This document shows, one piece after another, positions 55,456 to 64,000 of a stretch of DNA of 64,000 bases. The stretch comes from Ovis canadensis (taxonomy: Eukaryota; Chordata; Mammalia; Artiodactyla; Bovidae): positions 49,640,501 through 49,704,500 of the forward strand of contig NC_091255.1 in NCBI RefSeq assembly GCF_042477335.2, in the 5' to 3' direction. The notes under the pieces are model-generated. The model had not been told where the DNA came from, searched no databases, and saw nothing but the letters and a program-made list of their open reading frames with translations. The position numbers and the translations under genes are program-made. Position 1 is the first letter of the stretch. Every line of letters begins with the position of its first letter.

Positions 55456-56085
55456 TCAGCAGCAAGAGGAGGGACAGCACACAGGGCGGGGGCAGGTGGA
55501 GATGACACAGGTGGGGCGATAGCAAGTGGTGTGGCAGGAGACCCGGCCACACACTGGGCGCAGGCAGCAGCTCGGGCGGCAGCAGCTGGAGCTATAGCAA
55601 GAGGGGCGGCAGCAGCTGGAGATGCGGGGGCAGCTGGGCTGGCAGCACACAGACTGGCAGCACTGGGGCCTGCAGCAGCTGGAGATGCAGCAGGTAGGCC
55701 TGTAGCAGCTGGAACCACAGCTGGAAACACAGCAGGAGGGGCGGTAGCAGCTAGAGATGCAGCAGGTGGGGCGAGGGCAGGTGGGCTGGCAGCACTGGGG
55801 CCTGCAGCAGCTGGAGATGCAGCTGGTCGGCCTGTAGCAGCTGGACCCACAGCTGGAAACACAGCAGGAGGGGCGGGAGCAGCTAGAGATGCAGCAGGTG
55901 GGGCGAGGGCAGGTGGGTTGGCAGCAGACGGGGCGGCAGCAGCTGGACACACCACAGCTGGGGCGGTAGCAGGTGGTTCTGCAGCAGGTGGTCTGGCAGC
56001 AGCTGGGGCGGTAGCAGGTCTCCTGGCAGAGACTTCGGCCACAGCTCTGGTCAGAGCAGACGGAGCCACAACAGGAGCTGACCAT
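55456..56085 (-). CDS. KRTAP4: Keratin-associated protein 4 (ultra-high-sulfur)
   Basis: Intronless 209-residue ultra-high-sulfur matrix protein with 62 Cys (about 30%). KAP4 proteins fill the space between keratin filaments in late differentiating hair cortex or cuticle cells and form dense disulfide networks. The start [16 protein letters not shown], and the pentapeptide-like runs of CCRPS, CCQPT, CYRPT and CCISS, are typical KAP4. Residues 56-99 and 100-143 form a tandem 44-residue duplication ([10 protein letters not shown] to CCRPQCC). The C-terminus is [12 protein letters not shown]. The start is supported by the family N-terminus and a TATA box 83 bp away. A 237-codon Ala/Gly-rich frame on the opposite strand is a by-product of the repeats and is not proposed as a gene. 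The KAP4 member cannot be assigned because the family is large and numbering differs among species. Confidence 0.95.
   Translation of the reverse strand: MVSSCCGSVCSDQSCGRSLCQETCYRPSCCQTTCCRTTCYRPSCGVSSCCRPVCCQPTCPRPTCCISSCSRPSCCVSSCGSSCYRPTSCISSCCRPQCCQPTCPRPTCCISSCYRPSCCVSSCGSSCYRPTCCISSCCRPQCCQSVCCQPSCPRISSCCRPSCYSSSCCRPSCCLRPVCGRVSCHTTCYRPTCVISTCPRPVCCPSSCC
55656..55919. repeat. Tandem 132-bp duplication inside KRTAP4
   Basis: GGCAGCACTGGGGCCTGCAG starts both units, at 55,656 and 55,788, exactly 132 bp apart. The unit encodes 44 residues, so the frame is kept. Units differ at a few positions, such as S70/Y114 and S88/C132. Confidence 0.93.
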
Positions 56086-56167
56086 GGTGTCAGAGGGTGG
56101 AGGTTCTGGGTGAGTTTCTAGGAGAGTGAGTTTCTTGAGTCTGAGAGTCTCCTTGGCCCGCAGCCCA

Positions 56168-56174
56168 CTTTATA
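56168..56174 (-). promoter_or_regulatory. TATA box of KRTAP4 gene
   Basis: TATAAAG in the gene direction, within GGGTATAAAGTGGGC, 83-89 bp upstream of the ATG. Related to, but distinct from, the KRTAP2 version. Confidence 0.85.
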
Positions 56175-56179
56175 CCCTG

Positions 56180-57000
56180 CAGAAGAGCTTCTATCATGAC
56201 ATCATTATTTCCTCGTTATTGTTTACCCTCCTAGGAAAATTGATCATTTAATTATATAATTGTGTGTTTCTCATTCAGTATTCCAAAATGGTGAAAATAA
56301 CACTATTCCTTTTCCTAGTGTGCTCCTGTGTGTCCAATTGAAAGCCCTGTCCCAGTTCTTCCTTTTGGGTGTCACCTTTGCTCCTGGTGGGTTCAATGTC
56401 TTATGAAACATTAGTCATATGACGCTAACATTTTTTTTAAGTGTGCTATTCTCTCCTATCCCTGCTCTTTGGACATCAGAGAGAAAAAGTTTCTTATACA
56501 GCTCATGTATATTTTGGTGTCAAGGGTGAGGGGAACATGGCTTGTCAGATGAAACACTGAAAAGGAGTTAGACAGAAAGATATTTGTGGGGAGGATGTCC
56601 CACAAATAATATGGATGAGTATGATCCTATGCGGGCATCTTGGGTGATCAGGAAGATAGTTAGACCACAAGGAAGTTTCAAATTCTGTGTCTGATTTCAC
56701 TCCACTGTCTCAAGCACTTAGCAATACTCATAGCTTTTAAATAGAAGAAACACATTTTTGCTTTATGTCTTCCAGGCTAGGCAATCAGAATGGGATGTTG
56801 TGATTTATCTTTTAGTGGTCAAACTTGTATACAGGATATTTCAGTATAAAAGCATTTGTTGTATATAAACATGTTTGGAATGATTAAGCCTTCAAAAATA
56901 TGGATCCAAGACATTCTGTTGGGTAGTAAGAGAACTTGACAGATAACTCCTCATCTGAATCCTATAGGTTCTTGACTAAGACACATGCATAAGAAACAGA
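56180..57000. other. Intergenic, no gene recognised
   Basis: Unclassified upstream DNA of KRTAP4. Confidence 0.5.
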
Positions 57001-57002
57001 TT

Positions 57003-57341
57003 CAGTCAGTTTAGTTCAGTTGCTCAGCTGTGTCTGACTCCCGGAGCTTACTTAAACTCATGTCCATTGAGTCGGTGATGCCATCCAACCATCTCATCCT
57101 CTGTTATCCCCTTCTCCTCCTGACTTCAATCTTTCCCAGCATCAGGGTCTTTTCAGATGAGTTAGTTCTTCACATGAGGTGGCCAAAGTATTGGAGTTTC
57201 AGCTTCAGCATCAGTGCTTCCAATGAATATTTAGGACTGATTTCCTTTAGGATGGACTGTTTGGATCTCTTTGCTGTCTAAGGGACTCTCAAGAGTCTTC
57301 TTCAACACTACAGTTCAAAAGCATCAATTCTTCAGCACTCA
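57003..57341 (-). mobile_element. BovB 3' end, antisense
   Basis: Reverse BovB tail (TTCAGTTGCTCAGCTGTGTC to CAAAAGCATCAATTCTTCAG), with a short internal deletion near its start. Joined directly to a BovB 5' region in the other orientation. Confidence 0.9.
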
Positions 57342-58415
57342 GCAGCTCCAGCAAGACTGTCGTAGTCCCTGGAGCATTTGCTATGTGGTGCTGGGGTGAC
57401 TGTGAGGAGATACCCCACATCCAAGGGCAGAGAAGCACCTGCAAGATGGTAGCTGACACTGGAGTGGTGGCTGTGTGGTGCTGGAGTGACTTTAAGGAGA
57501 TACCTCATGTCCAAGGGCAAAGGAAAAGTCCCAACAAGATGGTAGAAGGGGCAAAATTGCATTTAGAATCACAGTCCATACTAGAGACGCTTAGAGGGCT
57601 CCTTGTGCACACCAGGACCTATAGACCCCACAGAGACTGAGACAGAACTGTGTCTGAGTGTCTCCTGAGGAGTTACACTTCATCAGTGGACTGCTGAAGG
57701 GGCAGGAGCTCTGGGTACAGTAGACCTGGGTATGACATAAGCCCCCTTGGAGGAAGTCACCATTAACCCCACCACAGAGCCACCAGAACTTAGGCAACAC
57801 TGGGGAAACAGACTCTTGGAGGGCACAAACAAAACCTTGTGTGCACCAGGACCCAGAAGAAACAAGCAGTGACCCTCCAAGAGACTGACCCAGACTTGCC
57901 TGTGAGTATCCAGGAGTCTCTGGCGGAGGCGGAGGTTGGTGGTGGCCTGCTGCAGAGTTGGGGGCATTGAGTGTAACAGTGTGTGCATGGGACCTTTTGA
58001 AGGAGGAAGCCATTATCTTCATTACCTCCATCATAGTTTGGTCCCAGGTAAATAGCAAAGAGGGAACATAGCCTTGCCCATCAACAGAAAATTGCATGGC
58101 CCCACCCATCAGAACAAGACCCAGTTTTTCCCTCAGTCAGTCTCACCCATCAGGAAGCTTCCATAAGCCTCTTATCTTTCTCCATCAGAGGGCAGACAGA
58201 CTGAAAACTGAACACAGAAAACTAACGAATCTCATCATATGGACCACAGCCTTGTCTAACTCAATCAAACTATGAGGCATGCTGTGTAGGGGCCACCCAA
58301 GACAGACAGGTAATGGTAGAGAGTTCTGACAAAGCATGGTCCACTGGAGAAGTGAATGACAAACCACTCAGTATTCTTACATTGAGACTCCCATGAACAG
58401 TATGAAAACAAACAG
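57342..58415 (+). mobile_element. BovB 5' region, sense
   Basis: CAGCTCCAGCAAGACTGTCG, the repeated GGAGATACC(C/T)CA(C/T)(A/G)TCCAAGGGCA motif, TTCCCTCAGTCAGTCTCACC and CACAGCCTTGTCTAACTCAA match what I recall of the BovB 5' UTR and ORF start. The frames of 172 and 101 codons on the minus strand are shadows. Confidence 0.7.
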
Positions 58416-58436
58416 TTTGGCAATAGTTAAAAGAAG

Positions 58437-58622
58437 GGTTTCCCTGAAAGCTCAGCTGGAAAAGAATCTACCTGCAATGTGGGAGACCTGGATTCGATCC
58501 CTGGGTTGGGAAGTTCCCCTGGAGAAGTGAATGACTACCTATTCCAATATTCTGACCTGGAGAATTCCTTGGACTATATAGTCCATGGGGTCGCAAAGAG
58601 CTGGACATGACTGAATGACATT
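58437..58622 (+). mobile_element. Bov-tA SINE
   Basis: Sense copy from GGTTTCCCTGAAAGCTCAGC to GCTGGACATGACTGAATGAC; intact B box-like GGATTCGATCC. Confidence 0.92.
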
Positions 58623-58639
58623 CATTTTCAAAAGAATGA

Positions 58640-58830
58640 CAGTTATTTAAGTCTTTACTTTTTAATTGGAAGATAATTCCTTTACAAGGTTGTGTAGCTT
58701 TCTGCAGTGCAACAATGTGGTTGAGCCATAATTATATATATATGTTCTCTCCCTTTAAGCTGCCCTCCCACCCCAATCCCATCCCACCCCTCTAGGTTGT
58801 CATAGAGCACTGAACTGAACTTCCTATGTT
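58640..58830 (-). mobile_element. L1 3' end, antisense
   Basis: Reverse L1 3' UTR: TTTTTAATTGGAAGATAATT, CATAGAGCACTGAACTGAAC. Confidence 0.8.
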
Positions 58831-59034
58831 ATTTTAAATGAAGAACTGAGATCAACATATATACTATGTGGATAAGTTCCATACATTTTCAATAAAAGGT
58901 GAGGAATGCTGACATGTATCATTTGTACAGTACTCACTATTCATTATGCTAAATTCACTAGGCATTGTGCTGTATTCACTAAGCATTGTGCTGAATATCT
59001 TATATTTGTTTTGAATCTTTAATACAGCATATAA

Positions 59035-60666
59035 TGCGGAGGTCCAGCCCCGGTGGATCCAGGGTGATTTGAAGGTGGGGACGGAGTCGACGTCCTTGGA
59101 AAAATACATATTTATATACAGAGATAAGAAATGGATAGTGTAGTAGGAAAATTAGTGGAGAAAAAGAGGCTGAATAACTTGGTTTACGTGGAATAGAATC
59201 CATGCTCCAGATGGGAATTCAGCCAGAAAAAAGGGGAGCAAGAAAGAACGACATGGGGGTATCAGTCTTTCCGGAAACTGATCCAATTTCTTTATTTTTG
59301 GGTTTGCTTATATACCTTTTGTTACACCTAGGGATGAATACAGAGTCACACGGGGGTCAGCAGTCCTGACCTTTATCAAAACCAGGTGCTTCACATAAAA
59401 AGGTCTTAGGATTTTACATCATCTTCTGGCCATGAGTGAGACCTGCTGACATTTTATTATCCTTTCTTTCTGAAAACCAAAAAACTTATTTCTTCCAAGG
59501 GTGTTTTTTCTTAAACCAGGCACCACCCTCCAAATAAAGTTACATTCCTATAGGGTGATGGTGTAGTGTGTTACAATCAAGAAAGGAATTTATTTAACCC
59601 AAGGTTAACATGATTAATCTTAAAGTTAATACTTATTTCTCCTATATGCTTAAAGGTTAATACTTATTTCTCCTATATGCTAGTTACATTCATTATAAGG
59701 GCAGGGAACATGGAGATTTAGCAGCAAACATCAGCCCAACAAATGAAAATCCTTTCACCAATGCTCCCCTTAAGATCTATTTAGGCTTAAGATAGTGATA
59801 AAGTTACATTTTTACATAGCAAGGACACAGCGATTTATAACAAAGTACAGTGATCTATTACAAAAGAGAAAATCCATTAACTCAAAAAGTCTAGTATTGC
59901 TAACCTTAAAAACTACTATATTTCCTTTTCTATATTCCAAATACATTGATTAATATATTCACAGGTGCCTAAGGATATGGAGCCCTGGCGGCAATCATTG
60001 ACTCAACAATGAGAAAAGCCCTATGCTAGTTAAGACTTTCAAAATACTCCAAAACTCTCTGTGCTGTTTATGGTTGAGAGGTAGTAAACAGTCATGTGCT
60101 TAGTGGCAGGAGTATGGATATCCTGTCACACAAGCTAGTCTGTCAGCAGAGAGGTTTGACCTAAGACACCCTTGTCACACCCAGGGCAGGGAATTAGCAG
60201 CAATTATTGGCACAACAAATGAAAAACCCTTCACCAATATAATTCCTAACCAACCCGCTATACTAATAATTTCCAACTCCCCAAAAGAATTTGCCTTTAG
60301 TAAGTCTAAAACATCTTGTGCCTCTCAGATTGGGAGGCTGTAAACAATCACATGTGGCCGGACGAACCTATACAGGTGGGCTAGATAACCTTCAGAGGAG
60401 TTCGTAAGCTGAAACACTCTTGTCATGCCCAGGAATTTTTATTGACTTGGAGCTGCAAGTTAACTCCTTCTCCGAGAGAAATGGTTATGGGGGAGAGCCC
60501 TGCGTAAAGTCAGAGGTATAGGTGAGAGCATAAAACAGACCCTGGTTTTGGGGTAGATGCTCGGGAACGGGGGGCTTCCTGAGGCTTGATCATGCCTTTG
60601 CGTATGCCAAGCCTCCTTCCTCATGACCTTTGCCATGGGCAGAGTTCCTCACGCTGGCCCCCGGCA
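59035..60666 (-). mobile_element. Solo LTR of a class II (beta/ERVK-type) ruminant endogenous retrovirus
   Basis: In minus orientation it starts TGCCGGGGGCCAGC and ends GCTGGACCTCCGCA; these ends are imperfect inverted repeats bounded by TG and CA. A perfect 6-bp target-site duplication ATATAA lies at 59,029-59,034 and 60,667-60,672, the size typical of class II elements. No internal genes are present, so it is a solo LTR left by recombination. It resembles the BTLTR1 group from memory. It contains internal repeated segments, including a short tandem pair at about 59,618-59,683. Perfect flanks and preserved ends suggest it is younger than the LTR at 40.8 kb. Confidence 0.85.
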
Positions 60667-60672
60667 ATATAA

Positions 60673-62262
60673 TATAGTGTGTATTCTTATTACTTCTTTA
60701 AGCAATAGGCCAAAGAAGCATAGAAACGTTAAGAGGGAAGAAAGAAAGCTTGTGTGTAAGATTAAACAGAAGTTAAGCTGTATTAGGACACTGAGAAGGG
60801 GTGAAAAATAAAGCTTGCAAGCCTTTGCTGAAGCTGCTTCATCTTCCTGGAATGTTTCATCTTTGTCTTTATCTTTGCAAACTACTATTCCTCTGTCAAA
60901 ATCCTAGCTTTCCCCTGAATGCTTCCTACCAATGATTAACTACCCTGTTCAAATACAATTTGTCCCTGCATTGTGCTCCGAATTTTGCACTCTCTGCGAT
61001 GCAGACACCCTGAGGGCACTATAAAATTTAATTTTGTTTCTGGGACAGAGCACATTAGTGACAAATGTTTGTCGAGTGAATGAAGGCTTTTGGATAAATT
61101 AAGGGTATGTAATGGTCCTTTAAAAAATATGTCTGTTTTGCCTGGTGGAGAAAAGTAGGAGAAACATTCCAAACAAAGGGATCATGGTTACACTTGAGGA
61201 TAACCACATTTGTTTAAGTGGCAAGCAACGTGTCACCTGATAAAACACATTTGTGGAAGTTCAAATTTGATCCATAGCGTGGATCTTACCTATAGGACAC
61301 CATGGATACATATGCTGTATTAAGACAGAAATAGATATGATAGAAAGGAGGTGAACACATATGCTGACACTGGTTCTCTTCACTTCCAGACATCCCAGTT
61401 TAGCTCTCTTTTGTGAGAAATAACCACCATCACTGGTTTAATGTCAATCAGCTAAAAATATTTGCTGAACATCTATTGTCTTTGTCTGAGTTGCACCCGA
61501 AGTAGATATTGAAACACAGATGTGAGTGCAAGCAGTTCACCTGGGGGAACGATTCTCAGAAGTGCACACGAGGAAGTGGGAAAGGAAGACAGGGAAAAAG
61601 GGAAAACCCGTAAGTCCGGGTTAATAATGCAGTTGTCACTGTGGGTAACTGAGGAATGAATCTGGGGCCTACCTGAGGCTGGGAGCTATTAGCTGCCATG
61701 GATATAAGCCTAGAAAATCCCACAGAATTAACTGAATATTATTGTTAACAGGAAGCGGGCTATCTTACAAAACTGATAGATTTCTTATGCACTTTTATAT
61801 TTCTTCACAAAATAAAATGGCAAAAATGAATTCACAGATCTGAGCAATAAATATAAAGAGATATGTAAATAAATCTGTCAAATAATATACTTATCTGGTA
61901 TTGGAGGAATATATTAACATTGCCTGAAGGCCAAAAATTAATATTTGAATAAACATCAGAAAAAAAATTTACAGGTAAAGGTGTTTATAAATAAAGACAT
62001 AAATGTCATACAAAAGGATTCAATAAGAATGTATATCCATTTGTAAAAATTGGTTTTGAATGGGATTGGCAAAGACAAATGATGGACAACTCACGTATGA
62101 TCACATTCTTTTGTGTTATTCAAATTTGTTTTTAAAAAGCATGTGTTTGTGTATAAGTGACATAAAATTCTTGGAAAAGAATAAAAGTACCTCAGATAAA
62201 ATTCACAGTTCTCTCTACAAATTCAGTTCCATGAGTTTTATACATTTATGTTTAAGTTTGTA
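60673..62262. other. Intergenic, no gene recognised
   Basis: About 1.6 kb of unclassified AT-rich sequence. Confidence 0.45.
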
Positions 62263-62274
62263 CTTATTATATAC

Positions 62275-62469
62275 TATCGCTCAGTCATGTCCAACTCTTT
62301 GCGACCCCATGGACTGTAGCCTACCAGACTCCTCCGTCCATGGGATTTTTCAGGCAAGAATATTGGAGTGGGTTGCCACTTCTTTCTCCAGATCTTCCCG
62401 AACCAGGGATTGAACCCAGGTCTCCTGCATTGTAGACAGACGATTTACCGTCTGAGCCACCAGGGAAGT
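62275..62469 (-). mobile_element. Bov-tA SINE, antisense, recent
   Basis: Near-consensus reverse copy with a perfect 12-bp target-site duplication CTTATTATATAC at 62,263-62,274 and 62,470-62,481. Confidence 0.95.
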
Positions 62470-62481
62470 CTTATTATATAC

Positions 62482-62955
62482 AAAAGTTGATAACTACGTT
62501 GCTGTCAGTGTTACCAGCTCTCAAATTAACTGTTGTGAATTACAAATTGCTTTTTGGGACTGTTTGAGTTCCCTAGGAAGCAGACCCAGAGATGAAAATT
62601 AGCAAAAAGGGTGTTTATTGAGAAGTGATCTTGGGATTAGTACTGCTAGGAGGAAAGGGAAGGGAAGTGAGCAGAAATGGACAGGTGGAGAAATCAAGCT
62701 AGGATAGAGTTTCAGTGGACATCTAAGCATGGCACTGGAAAGGTCCCTTTTTACTCTTGGACATAAAATCACAGTCAGCAGTAATACCAAGGAACTGTCC
62801 CTGGGTCGGTTTCATTGCTTTATATCACCTGACTGGCACTGAAGGTAGCCCCACTATAAGGCAGAATAAACTGAATATTCTGAATAGTAATAATAATAAA
62901 CCAAATGTACTGAAGCCCTGGCTACCAGAACAAAGCAGAACTCCACTGTATACCT
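62482..62955. other. Intergenic, no gene recognised
   Basis: Nothing recognised. Confidence 0.5.
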
Positions 62956-62958
62956 GCA

Positions 62959-63166
62959 GGGGCTTTCTTGCTGGCTCAGAAGATAAAGAATCTGCCCTCA
63001 GTGCAAGAGACATGGGTTCAATCCCTGGGGCAGAAAGATTCCCTGGAGAACGGAATGGGAACCCACTCTAGTATTCTTGCCTGCAGAATCTGTGGATAGA
63101 GGAGCCTTGTGGGATACAATCCACGGGGCCACATAGAGTTGGACACGGCTGAGTGAATAACATTTC
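62959..63166 (+). mobile_element. Bov-tA SINE
   Basis: Sense copy from GGGGCTTTCTTGCTGGCTCA to GAGTTGGACACGGCTGAGTG. Moderately diverged. Confidence 0.9.
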
Positions 63167-63585
63167 AACAGTATATGTGGACGAAGGACTCATTGCCTGT
63201 GACCCGAAGCAGAAAATACATAGACTTTACTAACCTATCTACCTGCTGCTTTTATAGGTGAAAAAACCCTGAAAGCTGGTGTTGTTAAAACTCATGAATT
63301 GTGTTCAATCTTTCCAAATTTTTTCTCATGTTATTATCTTCACAGATGCTCAATCACTTCAGTTTCACCTCCTTTCCCCAAAAAGACTAGAAAATGATTA
63401 ATTTATCTATTTTCTAGACATAACTAGGCAGTGATCAATGTCATTTGACCTCTCTTGAAAGTTGATTAATTTGTGCTGTTTGGCAGGTAGAGGAAAAATT
63501 CAATTACTTGGATCGAAATCTAAATCCTTTAAAAAAATAAAGAGAGTAACAATCAGATTCAAATTTCAGTGCCAATAGGAGGACG

Positions 63586-63591
63586 TTTATT
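63586..63591 (-). promoter_or_regulatory. Polyadenylation signal of the KRTAP4 gene at the right edge
   Basis: AATAAA in the gene direction, 378 bp past the stop at 63,969. The distance is comparable with the other genes of the cluster. Confidence 0.5.
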
Positions 63592-63968
63592 TAGGTTCAT
63601 GGAAATAACAAGACGTAAGAAAATCTGTACCAAAGAGTACACCAAAAAATCTTCATTGGATTTCCATATCAGAGAGAGAGAAATCAGGGGCCCTACAAGT
63701 GATAGAGACAAATTCCTTAAGCATGAAAAACAGATGTCCTAAAGAAATAAGGACGAGTGTTGGCAGAATGTAATTTGCTGGGAGATTCTGAGTGTTCTCA
63801 TTTGCAACGGAGGGAGTTTGGAGAGAAGTTAGAATGTGGATTCAGTATGTCCGGTGTGTGTTTATGAAATTCAAGGGCGAGTTCTCTTGAACCCTCCACA
63901 TTTTAAAAAGAAGCTCTGCAACTGTGGGGAGGGAGGAAATGAGGAAGCAGTATGTTCAAAGCAGAGAT

Positions 63969-64000
63969 TCAGCAGCAAGAGGAGGGACAGCACACGGGGC
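63969..64000 (-). CDS. KRTAP4: Second keratin-associated protein 4, C-terminal end only
   Basis: The last ten codons read PVCCPSSCC plus a TGA stop, preceded by two bases of the previous codon. The sequence matches the 3' end of the KRTAP4 gene at 55,456 base for base over this stretch, except one substitution (A to G at the position of 63,996). The match begins at AGCAGCAAGAGGAGGGACAG just inside the stop codon, while the 3' UTR differs. The rest of the gene lies beyond the right edge, on the minus strand like its neighbours. Only the terminal residues are visible, so length, start and integrity are unknown. Confidence 0.88.
   Translation of the reverse strand, partial: PVCCPSSCC

Noticed and set aside
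55408-56121. 237-codon plus-strand frame over KRTAP4
   Set aside because: It is a long open frame only because the reverse complement of TGC/TGT-rich codons lacks stops. The minus-strand frame has the TATA box, family start and stop.
57591-58109. 172-codon minus-strand frame as a novel gene
   Set aside because: It lies antisense in what looks like the BovB 5' region and has no family features.
60438-60443. Poly(A)-type hexamer as the end of a host gene
   Set aside because: It lies inside the solo LTR on its own strand, where such a signal is expected, and no host reading frame leads to it.
1-64000. CRISPR array, toxin-antitoxin, phage or bacterial operon
   Set aside because: The repeats, gene structure and promoters are mammalian; the regular 30-bp and 132-bp repeats are coding repeats in keratin-associated protein genes.

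Overview
The window is mammalian, from a ruminant of the family Bovidae. It is full of Bov-tA and CHR tRNA-derived SINEs, BovB (RTE) LINE fragments and L1 fragments of several ages. Between them lie small intronless genes on one strand that encode cysteine-rich hair and wool matrix proteins. From memory, the proteins look most like sheep wool proteins: the B2 series (KAP1) and BIIIA series (KAP2). Sheep or goat is therefore my best guess, but cattle cannot be excluded without a search.

Gene layout, all on the minus strand: three KRTAP1 genes (starts at about 2.7, 7.7 and 15.0 kb), four KRTAP2 genes (19.1, 31.4, 36.5 and 43.5 kb), one KRTAP4 gene (56.1 kb), and the last codons of a second KRTAP4 gene cut by the right edge (63,969 onward). 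The order KRTAP1 - KRTAP2 - KRTAP4 on one strand matches the type I keratin-associated protein cluster of human 17q21. Each complete gene has a TATA box 74-94 bp upstream of its ATG. Each gene, including the cut one, has a candidate AATAAA signal 200-450 bp past its stop. None shows an intron. A CCAAT-type element shared by the KRTAP1 promoters also sits at bases 13-24, which suggests another KRTAP1-type gene just off the left edge.

The products are predicted to act together as disulfide-cross-linked matrix around trichocyte keratin filaments in the hair or wool cortex. KAP1 and KAP2 are high-sulfur (about 21-24% Cys here) and KAP4 is ultra-high-sulfur (about 30% Cys). The cluster shows concerted evolution. 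The four KRTAP2 genes differ at only five residues, yet their 3' UTRs are unrelated. The KRTAP1 genes share a nearly invariant 3' half of the CDS but differ in the number of a 30-bp repeat. KRTAP4 contains a tandem 132-bp duplication.

The rest is repeat-rich intergenic DNA. Highlights are a U6 snRNA-BovB chimera at 20.4 kb, a nested BovB complex at 24.2-27.6 kb, a solo endogenous-retrovirus LTR with perfect 6-bp target-site duplications at 59.0-60.7 kb, a second older LTR at about 40.8-41.4 kb, a Tigger-like DNA element at 27.8 kb, and an isolated perfect 33-bp palindrome at 1.06 kb. I found no tRNA or rRNA gene, no CRISPR, and no unrelated host coding gene.
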